Assembly: GCA_946965045.2 (NCBI GenBank)
Contig: OX337228.1
Location: forward strand, 5,518,001 to 5,582,000
Length of the DNA stretch: 64,000 bases
Reading direction: 5' to 3'
Source: Epithemia pelagica
Lineage: Eukaryota > Bacillariophyta > Bacillariophyceae > Surirellales > Surirellaceae
Shown here: positions 30,156 through 41,059 of the stretch, in pieces
Layout of the letters: each line of letters starts with the position of its first letter
How positions within the stretch are numbered: position 1 is the first letter of the stretch
The notes under the pieces: generated by a model
The model's database searches: none
Seen by the model: the letters and a program-made list of their open reading frames with translations, nothing else
Told to the model about the DNA's origin: nothing
Position numbers and translations under genes: made by a program

Positions 30156-31051
30156 TGCTCAATATTATTTGCTCACGCTTAGTGTCGAACCGTTTCGACT
30201 TTCACGGTGACGTTGGTGCCCTAGTAAGAAAAAGTGGTAATGCGATGATGGAATAAATGGGCGGTTTGTTGCTTGGACGTGGTCAATTCCTCAAATTTAA
30301 TGACAAAGAAGGACTTGACGAAATGGATATCTTCGATCCTGGAACAACAGACCCCGGAAGCTCCAGCACATATAGAATGAGGTGTCGTTCAACAGTCTCA
30401 ACCTCTTCTTCCTCTTCCCTTCCAATAGAGTTCAGGAAAAGTCAGACGAGACCACCTCGTGGATTCTTGGTCCTGTGTGGTAGACTACCAAAATTGTTCT
30501 TGGCCCCCTCGCAACTCGCAACGTTGACTGTGTTGGCTCTGGCGGCGCCAGCGAGTTGGCGATTGTCGACTGGCGCGGCGTATAAACACTTGCATTACAC
30601 GAAATCTACTCCAAATTCCATGAGAACGAAGCAAATTCTCTGTATATAGTACAATAGTTAGGGAGACATTTTGATTATATCTCCTCTAAGCCGCAGTATT
30701 TTGGGACATTTTGCGCTTATGCCATGGATGGTTTACTTACAACGACACGCTTCCCTCCTCACATCCCACACGACACACGACACAACGGACGGGCAGCGTG
30801 CGCGACTCTCTAAAATACAATGACCTGACAAACGCATGAGATGCGCGAACAACAAGACCAAACGCAAGCGTAAGTAGAGGAGCTTCCGATTACACTCCTT
30901 ATTCGATAATCGTACACGTGCCAACAAACGAAGACGCAGTCTGTCTGTCATCTCATGGGCGTGATTGATTCATTCCTGTTAGTGACGCATTTCGGGGTCC
31001 AGTTTTCCTGAACACTTCCAAATTTTCAGTTCGTGTCTGGAAGTCTCGACC
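30156..31051. other. intergenic with one doubtful ORF
   Basis: Spacer between divergent genes. A 130-codon ATG frame at 30257-30649 (plus) has a Ser-rich middle and one hydrophobic Leu/Ala segment but no family resemblance, and no supporting splice or context signal. I would not call it a gene. The rest is AT-rich and featureless. Confidence 0.35.
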
Positions 31052-32404
31052 ATGATGTTGAAATCGCCTTCAGCCTCATGTTTGCTCGTCAGTTGCAGTC
31101 TTTGTATCACAGTGATACACATACCTTTTACCCATGGATTTTCGGTGATCCAAGAAACACGAACGCCGTTGACGCGTTTGGCTTCATCCATCGGTGGAGA
31201 CGGTGGAGGTCCTGCATCCAACGATGATGGCAGCGGAAGCAACTGGGACGATTTCTTTCGAGGAGAGGAATCTGAAAGTATGCTTCGTGCTAGAGAATAT
31301 TTTAGCGAAAATTCTCTCCCAATCAACTTTGATGCAAGCACGAAAGAGGATGATACAGGTGAAACAAATACGGATTCGAATGAATTGGATCGAGCAAACG
31401 AACAAACAAAGCCTCAGGGTAACAACTCACCTTTTACGGATGACCAAGATTCTTTTGCGCTCGTACGATCTGGGACCGATGATAATTCGTTTGGAAGCTT
31501 CGCGCAAGATGAAGACGTTCTGGCATCCAATCCATACATGGCTGCTGTATCAAAGGTCTCGCCCTCGGATCTGATTTCGAAATTCACCAGCACCGCCCAC
31601 CCTCGTGTCCAAAATGCGGTTCGAAGTACAGTGTTGTCATTGATTGGGGGTTTACCGAAAATGGCATTTGAAACAACAACAATCACGACAGGTCAAAGAC
31701 TGGCTTCTCTCATGTTTCAGTTGCAGATGACAGGATATATGTTCAAGAATGCCGAGTATAGGCTTTCGCTGCAACAGTCCATTGGTTCGGATAGCATTCT
31801 CGATGGAAACCCTCTATTGCTTGAAGGAAGTGCAGGGACGTCATCGGACAACAAACCTTCTGTAGACTCCAAAGTTAAGGGCAAGTTAAGGGTCAAATAC
31901 GGCACGAAAAAAGATGGGGAACTGGCGGATAAGGAAGCTTCTTCCAGTTCGATGGAGGTAGAAGTCGATGCAGCTGCTTATATGTCAGAACTGCGATCCG
32001 AGGTAATGCAGCTCCGCGATGAGCTCATGATCACACGGAAAGAGAAGGAAGATGCATTACGGAAAGATTTACTGGTCTACATTCGCACATTACCCGAACA
32101 AGAACTTAGAAGCTTGACGAATACAATATCACAAGATGTCTTGGTGTCCATGAAAGGCTTGGTGAATGCGGTAATGTCGGGTATTGGTGATGGACAAATT
32201 GGCCCAAACACAACAACGGAAATGTCAGCGGAAGCAATGGCTCAGCTTTGCATGTGGCAACTCTGTATAGGATACAACCTGCGAACCCTGGAGGTTAGAG
32301 AAGAAATGAAGAAATCTCTGAGTGGAAACACCTCTGCATCAGGTACCATTTCCGGCATCAAACCTCCAAACGAAAGGGGAGATTCCCCCGGTGCATTTGA
32401 GTAG
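31052..32404 (+). CDS. DUF760-domain protein, plastid-targeted
   Basis: Intronless, 450 residues. A signal peptide ends F-T-H-G-F-S, placing Phe at +1 for plastid import. An acidic Ser/Asn-rich linker (about 45-160) precedes a first conserved block with N-A-V-R-S-T-V-L-S-L-I-G-G-L-P and L-Q-M-T-G-Y-M-F-K-N-A-E-Y-R, the pattern of DUF760 (a domain of plant and algal plastid proteins). A second, similar helical block near 340-430 contains Y-I-R-T-L-P-E-Q-E-L and a Met/Gly-rich segment, so two copies are likely. A short coiled coil lies between. The biochemical role of DUF760 proteins is not clear; some plant members are targets of plastid or proteasomal turnover. Confidence 0.8.
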   Translation: MMLKSPSASCLLVSCSLCITVIHIPFTHGFSVIQETRTPLTRLASSIGGDGGGPASNDDGSGSNWDDFFRGEESESMLRAREYFSENSLPINFDASTKEDDTGETNTDSNELDRANEQTKPQGNNSPFTDDQDSFALVRSGTDDNSFGSFAQDEDVLASNPYMAAVSKVSPSDLISKFTSTAHPRVQNAVRSTVLSLIGGLPKMAFETTTITTGQRLASLMFQLQMTGYMFKNAEYRLSLQQSIGSDSILDGNPLLLEGSAGTSSDNKPSVDSKVKGKLRVKYGTKKDGELADKEASSSSMEVEVDAAAYMSELRSEVMQLRDELMITRKEKEDALRKDLLVYIRTLPEQELRSLTNTISQDVLVSMKGLVNAVMSGIGDGQIGPNTTTEMSAEAMAQLCMWQLCIGYNLRTLEVREEMKKSLSGNTSASGTISGIKPPNERGDSPGAFE

Positions 32405-32665
32405 AATCAAATGACTGTAGTACATGGTGACGATGGTTCGTGAATACCCCAATCCAACATGAATTGCGCTCTTGTGATGAGTATCAGAAAATCCTTAGTT
32501 AAAAATACACTGGAACAGGACGCTTCGAATGGCTGTGGTGTGGGTTGACGTTTGAGTCTGGGAGCTGGTGAAGAGCGGAGACGCCGTCGAACCTGATATA
32601 AGATCCCTAAGATGTAGTAAGAGCGCAGATAGTGGAGAGTTCTTTGCATTTTAGATTTAAAGGTT

Positions 32666-33971
32666 TTATTCCTTCACTTCTTCATACGCCCATTTGAGCC
32701 ATGGCATCAGGGTTTCCACGTCGGCCTTTTCGACTGTCGAGCCGCACCAGATTCTAATCGACGGAGGGGCATCACGATAGCCTCCAATATCGTAGGCGAC
32801 GCCTTCGTTTTCCAAAAGCTTGACAAATGTCTTGATCTGGTCTGCAGATAAATCCAAGGTGAGGCATACCGATGTGGAAGATCGAGTGGCTGGGTCTTTC
32901 GCGAGAAAATCAATCCAGTCGTTTTCCTTGACAAAGTCTTCTACAACAGAAAGGTTGTCTAAGCTCAACTGCTTCAATGCTGATACACCACCAATTGAGT
33001 CAGCCCATTGCAAAGCATCGATGTAGTCTTCAACTGCCAAGAGACTCGGCGTATTGATCGTTGCACCCTTGAAAATGCCTGCTTCAAGCTTTCCTTTCTT
33101 TGTCAAACGAAAGACTTTGGGCAAAGGGCGATTCTCGGGTGTGTAAGATTCCAAACGCTCGACTGCCTTGGGAGAAAGAATCAAAATCCCATGACCACCT
33201 TCTCCCCCAAGAACTTTTTGCCAAGAGTAGGTTGTGACGTCCAACTTCGACCAAGGCATGTCCATGGCAAAGCAAGCAGACGTTGCATCACAGAGCGTAA
33301 GTCCTGTGCGAGAATCACTGATGAACTCACAACCATCCGGGACACGGACGCCAGACGTGGTTCCATTAAAGGTAAAGCAAATATCGTGTTCAGGGTTCGT
33401 CTTGCCCAAGTCTGGGAGCTCGCCGTAATCTGCAGTATACTCATTGACTTCAACAGTATCGCGAAGCTTTAAATGAGAAATAGCATCGGCGAACCAGCCT
33501 TTTCCGAAGGATTCCCAGTGGCAAACATCGACATTTCGCTCCCCAAGCATATTCCACATGGCCATCTCGTACGCTCCCGTGTCTGATCCAGGTACAATTC
33601 CCACTTGATAATCTTCGGGAATTTGCAGAATTCGCTTTGTTTCTGAAATCGCCAAGCCTAAACGTTCTTTTCCAATCTTGCTACGGTGCGAGCGCCCTGC
33701 TGTCCGACTGTCAAGCTTAGCAACGTCATATCCAGGGCGCTTTTTGCAGGGACCCGACGAGAATTCTGGATTCAATGGCTGTTTTGGCACATCAAAGTCA
33801 CTTGTAAGAAACCCATCAAACAATACCCTCAAGTTCAGCGGGGGCACGTACCTTCACTGCAGGAGTGGCGATGCTCATCATACGAAGAGCGGAAAAGCCT
33901 GCCACATTTCCTGGTAGTATTTTCCTTGGAGCAAAAGAAAGCATTCTGGCCGCTGATGGAAGTCGCATCAT
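32666..33971 (-). CDS. PSAT1: phosphoserine aminotransferase
   Basis: Exons 33971-33852 and 33778-32666 with a 73-base intron (GTACGT…CAG, phase 0); 410 residues. It converts 3-phosphohydroxypyruvate plus glutamate to phosphoserine in serine synthesis. The sequence after the leader reads [16 protein letters not shown], the start of the subgroup typified by alpha-proteobacterial SerC. The PLP Lys is in [14 protein letters not shown] and the phosphate-binding Ser/Thr in G-S-D-T-G-A. The first exon encodes a basic Arg/Ser/Ala/Met-rich leader with no signal peptide, so mitochondria are the likelier target, although A-G-F is present. An alternative acceptor nearer the donor leaves the frame closed, which supports the chosen acceptor. 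Confidence 0.92.
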
Positions 33972-34300
33972 TGTCGACAAACGTACAGATAGAAAGATTC
34001 GTGGCCAACATCCAATTTGTGCGTCTTCGGAGGGAGGAGCATGACGCGAAGACGCAAATTCTCGTTGTGTCTGTGCGACGTCGACCATCGACCTACACGT
34101 GTGTGTAAGCTAGGATTACTATGTACGAAGAAAAAGGGATTTCTCCTCTATCTGGAGGAAAGAACGCAATTACTCCTCCAACCTAGAGAAACGTCCACTC
34201 AAGATCATGGACGCAACACAGAAAAAACTGGTCGATCTGGTGTTTTCATCTGGCCAGATCCCTGAAGTAGATAAGATTCCGATCCTCAGCATCCTAGCCG
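33972..34300. other. intergenic between two minus-strand genes
   Basis: About 330 bases with the 3' end of the thioredoxin-PUB-UBX gene and the promoter of the aminotransferase gene. No gene or clear element seen. Confidence 0.35.
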
Positions 34301-36711
34301 TCACTTTTCATCCCTGTCAGCTTCAGCGTCTTGTGTTTCGTCAGCCTCGTCCTCCTCCTCGTCGTCTGATACATCATGTTCATACCAAACCCCTCCACCT
34401 CCATCAATGAGTTCAGCTTTCGCATTATCGTCCTTCGAGTAAATGCCAACACTCTGCATAGTGTGACTTCCTTTCTTTTTCCTCTTCTGCGATCGTTCAG
34501 CTAACCTAGACTTACTTTCAGGTTCCGTTGCTTCTCCACCTTCTTTTCTTACATCAATCACCAAGGCGGAAGACGGTGTGAGTCCCAATTCTTCGAGCGT
34601 CTTTTCTTCTATCATACTTCTGTCAGTAGACTTGACGACAAGCTTCTTGGCCACGCACGTGATTTGGAATTCCCCACTAGGGTCTGGAAGTTGATCAATA
34701 GCATTGGACAAATGATCTGTCGCAGCAAGCGAGATCTGATACACCTTTTTCTTTCCTGCGAATCGAATTCTCAAAACACATGTATCTAGATTCTCAGTCA
34801 CGTCAGCCTCCGTTTCCTCTTCATCCTCGTCACTTTTGTCAAACCGTCCTTCTGCGTGAAACTGAGCACGTTGGACTTCATCTTGGTGTTTGCGCAGAGC
34901 TTTTGCGGCTTCGCGCTTCGTCCTTTCAATCCATGCTTCAATGCAATCCCTTGCCACAACAAGAGGAGCGACATTGACAAACGCCCGGTCGGAACCCAGC
35001 GTCATCTCTTCGCTATTGTCGGTCGAGGTGGTCTTCGTAAAGCCGACACTTTTTAACAAGCCCAATGCAGCTGGATAAGGAGCAATCTTGCCAGCAAGGA
35101 CAGCATTTGACAGCTTGGCGGTTCTGTACTTCATCTCTGTTGGGTTTTGAATGATATTGGAGAACAGCGACCGTACGATTTTTGCGGACGCATGTACCAT
35201 GGAAGCGTCATCTCCAGTTTGCACGACGAGGGTATCTAACAACAATTGCACCCGGTCTTTCAATCGTTCACGGGCAGAAAAAGGAAAACTGGACGACCCT
35301 GCCACTTTGACTAACTTTGTGGTCAGCTCTTCGTACTTTCGCTTCTGCTCGGTGGTCAGTGGTGGGTCGAAGCTGCTTTCTCCCAGAAACAGACCCTCCA
35401 TGAAGTTTTTCATCGCATTTTCTGATCGTGGCATTCCTTGGAACATGTGAATGATCCGGCCTTTGCTAATGCCAAAGACAGTCGGTAGTGCTGTGACTTC
35501 TAAGGCTGTGGAGATGGACTTCTCTTGGTCGGTATTCACTTTGACTAAACGAAACAAGCCACCGCTTTTCTGCGCCATCTCTTCCAGGGCAGGAGTCAAT
35601 ACTTTGCATGGCCCACACCTGAACGACATAGAGACAAAATAAGGAACCATGTCGGTGGTCGAAAGAAAAAAGCTTGTCTCGCTGCTACTCACCAATCAGC
35701 ATACACATCCAATAGAACAGGTACGGGGGATTCCAAAACAAGCTCTTGTATTTCCTCTGACTTGGATTCAAACACAACGTCTGCCTTCTTTGCTGGAGAT
35801 GGCATGTCATCTTTAGGACTAGTCGTCTCAGCCGAGCTGGTGTCGTCGAGCGGCAGAAGAGTAGGGTCAATATTCGTGTCAACTGTGACGGTAGGGAAAA
35901 CATTCTGTTCTGGTTCTTCCTCTACGGAACCTGGGAGTTCTGGTTGTGGGAAATCATCACTTTCTTGCTGCTCTTCGTCCTCTTTATCTGCCAACAAGAT
36001 CGCACGTGCATCATCCATGTTCCCCTCTGCAAATGCGAGAGCACGTCGGCTCAAAAATTTGTCGTATCCTTCGGCAACAAGTTCCTCGACCAGAGGCGAA
36101 TCGGCTGGAATTTGATCAATCACATCTAGCTCCTGCTGAACCATCGAGCGTGCAGCCTCTACATTGAAGACTCTTCCGCCTTCCCCTTCAGTAGAAGTTG
36201 CACTAAGAGCAGCCAACGCCAATGTGTAATCTACGTTCATGCTTTCTGCAAGAGAAGTCGCCGCATCGACGACCTTGTCCTCACCAACGAGATGCGGCGG
36301 CGGCGGTGGTGGTGGAGGAGATGTTCCCAAGCTTTCGTCAACAGAATCTTGCATGGAATCCACTCCTTGTGGAGGAGGGGGAGGTGGTATCGGACATGCA
36401 CCCCCTGGGCAAGATTCTTCACTTGCTGGGGAAGGGGGTTTCAGACCCAGTTTTTCCATGGCTGTCTGGATCTTTTCGTCCAGCGAGGCTTCCTGGCTTC
36501 CCCCTCTAAAGGAAAATGGAACGAGTAGTCGTTGCGAGTCCTGAACAAGCTGTCGTCGTGTTGTGGGGCAGTCATGGTGAAGAATCGACGAGAAAGGTAG
36601 CTTGATAGGTTTTCCAAACAGTCCAACTTTGAATCTTCTGAGACAATGTATTGTCCTGCAAATAATTGACAGAAGAAACAATTTTGTTGCAAGTATTCGA
36701 TTCAGTTTCAT
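34301..36711 (-). CDS. thioredoxin-PUB-UBX protein, candidate plastid ERAD-like (SELMA) factor
   Basis: Exons 36711-35693 and 35618-34301; intron GTGAGT…CAG cuts the Trp codon of the thioredoxin active site W-C-G-P-C-K (340-345), with the cis-Pro at 385. 778 residues. The leader is a signal peptide followed by a basic stretch without Phe at +1, the address of the periplastidal compartment in diatoms. Then come poly-Pro segments and two helical blocks that look like UBA modules (about 170-290). The thioredoxin domain is followed by a PUB domain (about 485-560: I-I-Q-N-P-T-E-M-K-Y-R, L-L-K-S-V-G-F) and a UBX/ubiquitin-like domain (about 615-697). PUB and UBX both bind Cdc48/p97. A PUB-UBX protein is known in the symbiont-derived ERAD-like import complex of diatom plastids; assigning this gene to it is my inference. 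Confidence 0.8.
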
Positions 36712-36964
36712 TGTCGACGCAAAAGCAGATGAAGATACGACTATGGCATTGACACTTATCTTGCCCTTGATGTGCCATCCACATTTCATTCCACGTGGAA
36801 ATTGTGGGAGAGCTTTGCTTGCGCATTGAGAAGCATGACCCCACCAATGCTCCAATCACTGGTCCTCTCCAGTGATCATTGATTACTACTCCTACATTCT
36901 TTGGGGCCGTCGCGGATCTTTTATTTCCTACCAATATGGTAACCGGCTTCGAATACTTCATGAC

Positions 36965-38326
36965 ATGCGGTTGATCCAGGGAAGATCATTTTTATGTTCT
37001 CTTTTAGTCATTGGTTTAAGCCTTGACTTGCGACCGTGTTTGTCTCTCGTTGTTCGATGTTTTGCATGTTGCCGTCCTCCTCTTGTCCAACGACAAAGTG
37101 CGACGAGCGACATCATTAAACCTTGGATAGGCCGTGATCTGAGTCGGCATGGGGCTTTCCAGGAATTGAGGTCGCACCAAGCATCGTCCTCGGATGATTT
37201 CGAGCAACGTCGAGATGAGGATACGCAGAGACCATTGGCAAACAGCATCATATTTCATACAATCCCGGCGACTCTCCCCGTGGATCCAAGCAAAGATGCC
37301 ACTGATGTTTCCTGGCCTCCAGCATGGTTGGAGAGTCTTCCCAATGGAGTCTATACAGTTCTTCGTATTGAGATGGATTCCGAGAACGAAACACTTATTT
37401 GGGGCCTCGATTATCATCTTGAACGCCTGGACACCTCCTTTAGTATCTGGTGGAAGCATGGAAATGGCAACAAAAATGAATTTGGTCACAATATGGAGTC
37501 TATCCTTGCCCTGGCTCGAAGAGAGACTTCGCACGTTCTTAACGAGTTGTTGCATGAAGCCCTTAGATATACCATGCTCAGAGAACACATATTAATGGCT
37601 ACAATCTTGTGGTATCCAGACAACCAACAGATTCAAGTGCATGGCCACATCAAGGCCGTCACAGTACTACCGCCTACACCCATATCGGCAACCCTTGCCG
37701 TTTTGGCTACGAACAAGAGCATCACAAACGAAGGTCTCCCGAATCGGCAAAGACTGGCCGAAAGCAAGTTCTCCTCGTGGTGCGAGGAACGCAGGCCATT
37801 AGAAACGCAGTTTCATTCAGAAGTGGCAACTCAAACAGGTCATGAAGTTATATTGACTAATGTGTCAAGTTGGGGCTTGAAAGACGGCGCGACACAAGTT
37901 CAGCTGAACTTGCTAGAAGGATTGACGAGCAATTTGTTTCTCGTGTTTCCCGATAGAGTGGTTCGTACGGCCTCAACACCCCATGTCCTCGCGGGATTTG
38001 TTCGATCTATGGCCCTGGAATGCCTGATTGATATGGGTTACACAATCAATCATGACACCTCCATGTCTGTATCGTCAACAAAGGACATTGTGACGGCGTT
38101 ATCACAGTGTGAAGAAATCTTCGTGACATCAGCGATAAAGTTGGTTGTTCCGGTGAAATCCGTGTATGTCAATCGTACTATGGTGTGGTCGTATGATTGG
38201 GATCATGTCAAAGCCGCAGGTCACTTTCCCCTTGCCCTGCACCTTCGTTCTGAGATTTTGAGGCAAAGAGATCGCTTCGTTGTCCCTGCCCCCACTTCCG
38301 AATTCGGCACGCGAGTCACAAGGTGA
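36965..38326 (+). CDS. class IV aminotransferase-like PLP protein
   Basis: Intronless, 453 residues from the ATG at 36965 (the frame upstream lacks ATG). A hydrophobic N-terminus (about 8-35) is a signal peptide or anchor. The fold IV pattern is clear in the second half: a long chain with E-G-L-T-S-N-L-F-L-V followed about 15 residues later by V-L-A-G-F-V-R-S-M-A-L-E, as in branched-chain and D-amino-acid aminotransferases and aminodeoxychorismate lyase. The candidate PLP Lys is in A-E-S-K-F-S-S-W-C. Substrate cannot be told. Algae and plants have such proteins of uncertain role. The start lies 253 bases from the start of the divergent thioredoxin-PUB-UBX gene. Confidence 0.72.
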   Translation: MRLIQGRSFLCSLLVIGLSLDLRPCLSLVVRCFACCRPPLVQRQSATSDIIKPWIGRDLSRHGAFQELRSHQASSSDDFEQRRDEDTQRPLANSIIFHTIPATLPVDPSKDATDVSWPPAWLESLPNGVYTVLRIEMDSENETLIWGLDYHLERLDTSFSIWWKHGNGNKNEFGHNMESILALARRETSHVLNELLHEALRYTMLREHILMATILWYPDNQQIQVHGHIKAVTVLPPTPISATLAVLATNKSITNEGLPNRQRLAESKFSSWCEERRPLETQFHSEVATQTGHEVILTNVSSWGLKDGATQVQLNLLEGLTSNLFLVFPDRVVRTASTPHVLAGFVRSMALECLIDMGYTINHDTSMSVSSTKDIVTALSQCEEIFVTSAIKLVVPVKSVYVNRTMVWSYDWDHVKAAGHFPLALHLRSEILRQRDRFVVPAPTSEFGTRVTR

Positions 38327-38423
38327 AGTTGTAAATGCGACCGCCACAGAAAGATACGCACCAGCTTCTCGCCCTCTCGCCTCTACCCTCTACAAAAAAC
38401 AACGAGAAATCAACACGACGACG

Positions 38424-39080
38424 ATGATGTGGAAAGTTTGTCTTTTGTGCCTCTCTTTGACAGTTTCAAGCGTTCAGGCTTGGCAGGTAAATCAGATTGA
38501 CTCTACATACATTCGGAAGAGAGTCGCTGAACCAGCCTCGAAAGCGTTTATGAGTGCCGTTCTTTCTACAGCCTTGGTTCTACTGCCACCATCTCAAGCC
38601 ATGGCTAGCAGTGATACTGCTGCTCAAGTTACATTGCAAAGTCTGCCTCCGAAAAGTATAAACGTTCAAATCAAAGACCTGCCTGTAGTGGGCAAGTTGT
38701 TGTCAGGAACATACTCAAAGGTACCCGACAATGTTGAAATTGCGAAACCATCAATTGTGATCAAATCGCCGACAGACAAAACGAAGGCAATTCAAAATCT
38801 CGTCAAGAACGGACATTTGGAGTTTGACGTTTCAGGTACTGTAAATACACATTTGGATATTGACGTTGCAGCAGACAAAGCCAAAGTGATGTCTGTCCGA
38901 GTTGCCTCGGACTTGATTCCAAAACTTCCTTTCAAGAACCTAGCCTCATCGTCACAATCCAGTCCAACTGGAGGAAAAGAAAGTGCTTGGAATATGGTCA
39001 CAAACATGGGATCTGGGGAGACATACTACTACAACGAAAAGACTGGGTTGACGCAATACGAACGTCCTGCAAAGTTTTAG
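38424..39080 (+). CDS. predicted thylakoid-lumen protein with C-terminal WW-like module
   Basis: Intronless, 218 residues. Residues 1-20 are a signal peptide ending V-Q-A-W, with an aromatic residue at +1 (Trp is tolerated in the diatom plastid address). A second hydrophobic segment ending L-L-P-P-S-Q-A-M-A-S is typical of a thylakoid transfer signal with an A-x-A cleavage site. The mature part is beta-rich with repeated Lys/Val/Asp. The final 32 residues resemble a WW domain: S-A-W-N-M, then Y-Y-Y-N-E-K-T-G-L-T-Q-Y-E-R-P, with Tyr in place of the second Trp. WW domains bind Pro-rich ligands and are rare in plastid lumens. It starts 97 bases after the previous gene on the same strand. Confidence 0.65.
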   Translation: MMWKVCLLCLSLTVSSVQAWQVNQIDSTYIRKRVAEPASKAFMSAVLSTALVLLPPSQAMASSDTAAQVTLQSLPPKSINVQIKDLPVVGKLLSGTYSKVPDNVEIAKPSIVIKSPTDKTKAIQNLVKNGHLEFDVSGTVNTHLDIDVAADKAKVMSVRVASDLIPKLPFKNLASSSQSSPTGGKESAWNMVTNMGSGETYYYNEKTGLTQYERPAKF

Positions 39081-39205
39081 GTCGCTCTGGATATGGAAAC
39101 AAAATATACATGACGAGTCCTTACGTTATAGCGGTGTGTCCGTGAGATAGAAGACTCTCAAAATTGATGTAATGCTTCGCCGAACTTCGACTGCGGTTTC
39201 TGCTC

Positions 39206-41059
39206 CTACTTAATTAGTGCTTCCCCCTCCAAATCCAGGGCAAGGCTTTCATACCAAAGCTGTTCCCGTTCTTTTCTGCTCTGTCTGTCATTCAAGGCAA
39301 CAAATGGCTCCACTAATCTCCCCTCGGCGTCGACATGTAGTTGATCAATCATGTTTTCATACTGTTGCATAGTGATGAACTTTTGCTTGTTGGTGTACAT
39401 CAGCTTTTCTAGCATGTCTTCCATCTTGTTGATTAGAAGCATGTTGCTATACTCATGCTTTTTCATCTTTTGTTGGATCTGCCACCAAAGCTGTCTTGTT
39501 TCCATTACCTTGGACGAGGTGGTTTCATCTGTGGTATGATCCATATCCCACCCAAGGCTCTTTCCTACGTTCCGGAGGATAATGCGCTGCCACTCCCGCA
39601 TACTGGCATCACGTTTCTTTTGAATGTCTTGCAGACGTTCTAGATCGCCCAGGTACACTCCGTGGAACCCATGAGCTCGCGAAGTTGCCCATGTGTAGCT
39701 GCGTTACGCCCAGAATAAAAGGAACGAGGCCATGAGTTTTAATGAAAGACATTTCAAGCAGATACGAGAGACACCTACCCTTTTGGCTCCACCATATACT
39801 GGAATTCCAGCTCAATCTCTGGATCGACGGGACGCATATTCCGATCAAGTCGGTATAGAAGAGGGATTCCTGTAGGAATTGTCATTCCTTTGATATCTTC
39901 ATCGGTGATCTTTAAAAAATACAAATCCATTAGAAACCAAGATCAATACAGCAACCACAGAGAAAGCAACACAGACGAACTTACTCGGTCAATATGCTTT
40001 ACCAAGGTTCGAATGGTGTTAGCATGAGAGACGATCAAGCATTTCATTCCAGCACGCATGGCTGGAACGACCATGCTCTCAAAGAAGGGTACGATACGCG
40101 CTGCGGAATCTTTCAAAGATTCTGCCCGCGAAGCCTCCAACTCTTCTTGTGATAAGGTTTTGTACCTGGATCGAACGAAAAGACACCTGTTAGGACTGAA
40201 ATGTAAGCAGATCGGTCAAGTTTGAAAATGCAAAGTACCTTCTATCATTTCCATGCCAGTACGGATGGTCATTGTCCATTACTGGAGGACGGACATGATA
40301 GGACCGTCTCATTTGCATGACTAGTTCTTGGTCAAGGTCGAGTTGTTGCCATGCAGTGTCCTTATGATAGCCCTGTAGGGATCCATAATGACGCTCATTC
40401 AACCGCCAAGTTTTTGTGACAGGAACCCAATGCTGCTGCGCCATGTTGAGGCACATATTGCAAGAGAAACTTGCTCTTTTCAAAACTGAAGTAAAAGCAT
40501 GGTCAATCTCGATACCATTCTCATACAAAAGTCTCCCAGCAGTACGAGCTTCTTTTTCACCTGTTCTTGTTAAGTTGACATCACACCATCCCGTAAACCG
40601 ATTTTCTCTGTTCCATTCCGACTCCCCATGACGGAGAAGAACCAATGTGTAAAGCGATTCCTCACCATAGCTAGCGAGTTGGAACTTGTTTTCTTCAAGA
40701 GCGACATGTGGCAGCATCAATTCTGCGTACGCTTTGCTAGAATCGGAAATTTCACCCATTCCCTGAAAAGGTCGATTTGCCGTTGTGTCACTGGCTCTCT
40801 TGCTCATTCTCATCTTTGCAGCGGCAGCACTCCGTGGCGTACTTTTGATTCGAATGGGCCCCGACCGTTCCGATTGGGTGGAGGGAGTTTTTGCGTCTCT
40901 GGTCAAAGCCTTGTCAGGACCCGAATCATTCGTCGTGAGATACCGAGACGACACGACGCTGCCTCGAGGGACAGACAAACATCCTCTGAGAATCTCGGGC
41001 AAACCATGGCGACGATTTAGGGTAGCAACGGACCATTGCAAGGGGTTCGATCTTCTCAT
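39206..41059 (-). CDS. PGAM: 2,3-bisphosphoglycerate-dependent phosphoglycerate mutase with C-terminal extension
   Basis: Four exons: 41059-40239, 40165-39985, 39909-39779 and 39698-39206, all introns 73-80 bases with GT…AG ends; 541 residues. It interconverts 3- and 2-phosphoglycerate. Catalytic motif L-R-H-G-E-S-E-W-N-R-E-N-R-F-T-G-W has His144; later marks are N-E-R-H-Y-G-S-L-Q-G-Y, V-S-H-A-N-T-I-R (variant of the usual A-H-G-N-S) and G-I-P-L-L-Y-R-L-D. The leader of about 100 residues is Arg/Ser/Thr-rich without signal peptide, consistent with mitochondrial import, where diatoms keep the lower half of glycolysis. From about residue 378 the protein continues for some 160 residues of charged helix and coiled coil that ordinary PGAM lacks. 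Confidence 0.9.

Noticed and set aside
30257..30649. Possible 130-residue plus-strand gene
   Set aside because: Ser-rich translation without family, targeting or splice evidence; mentioned only as a doubtful frame.
40005..40025. GGTTCGAAT motif resembling a tRNA B box
   Set aside because: It lies inside an exon of phosphoglycerate mutase, and no matching arms for a cloverleaf were found.
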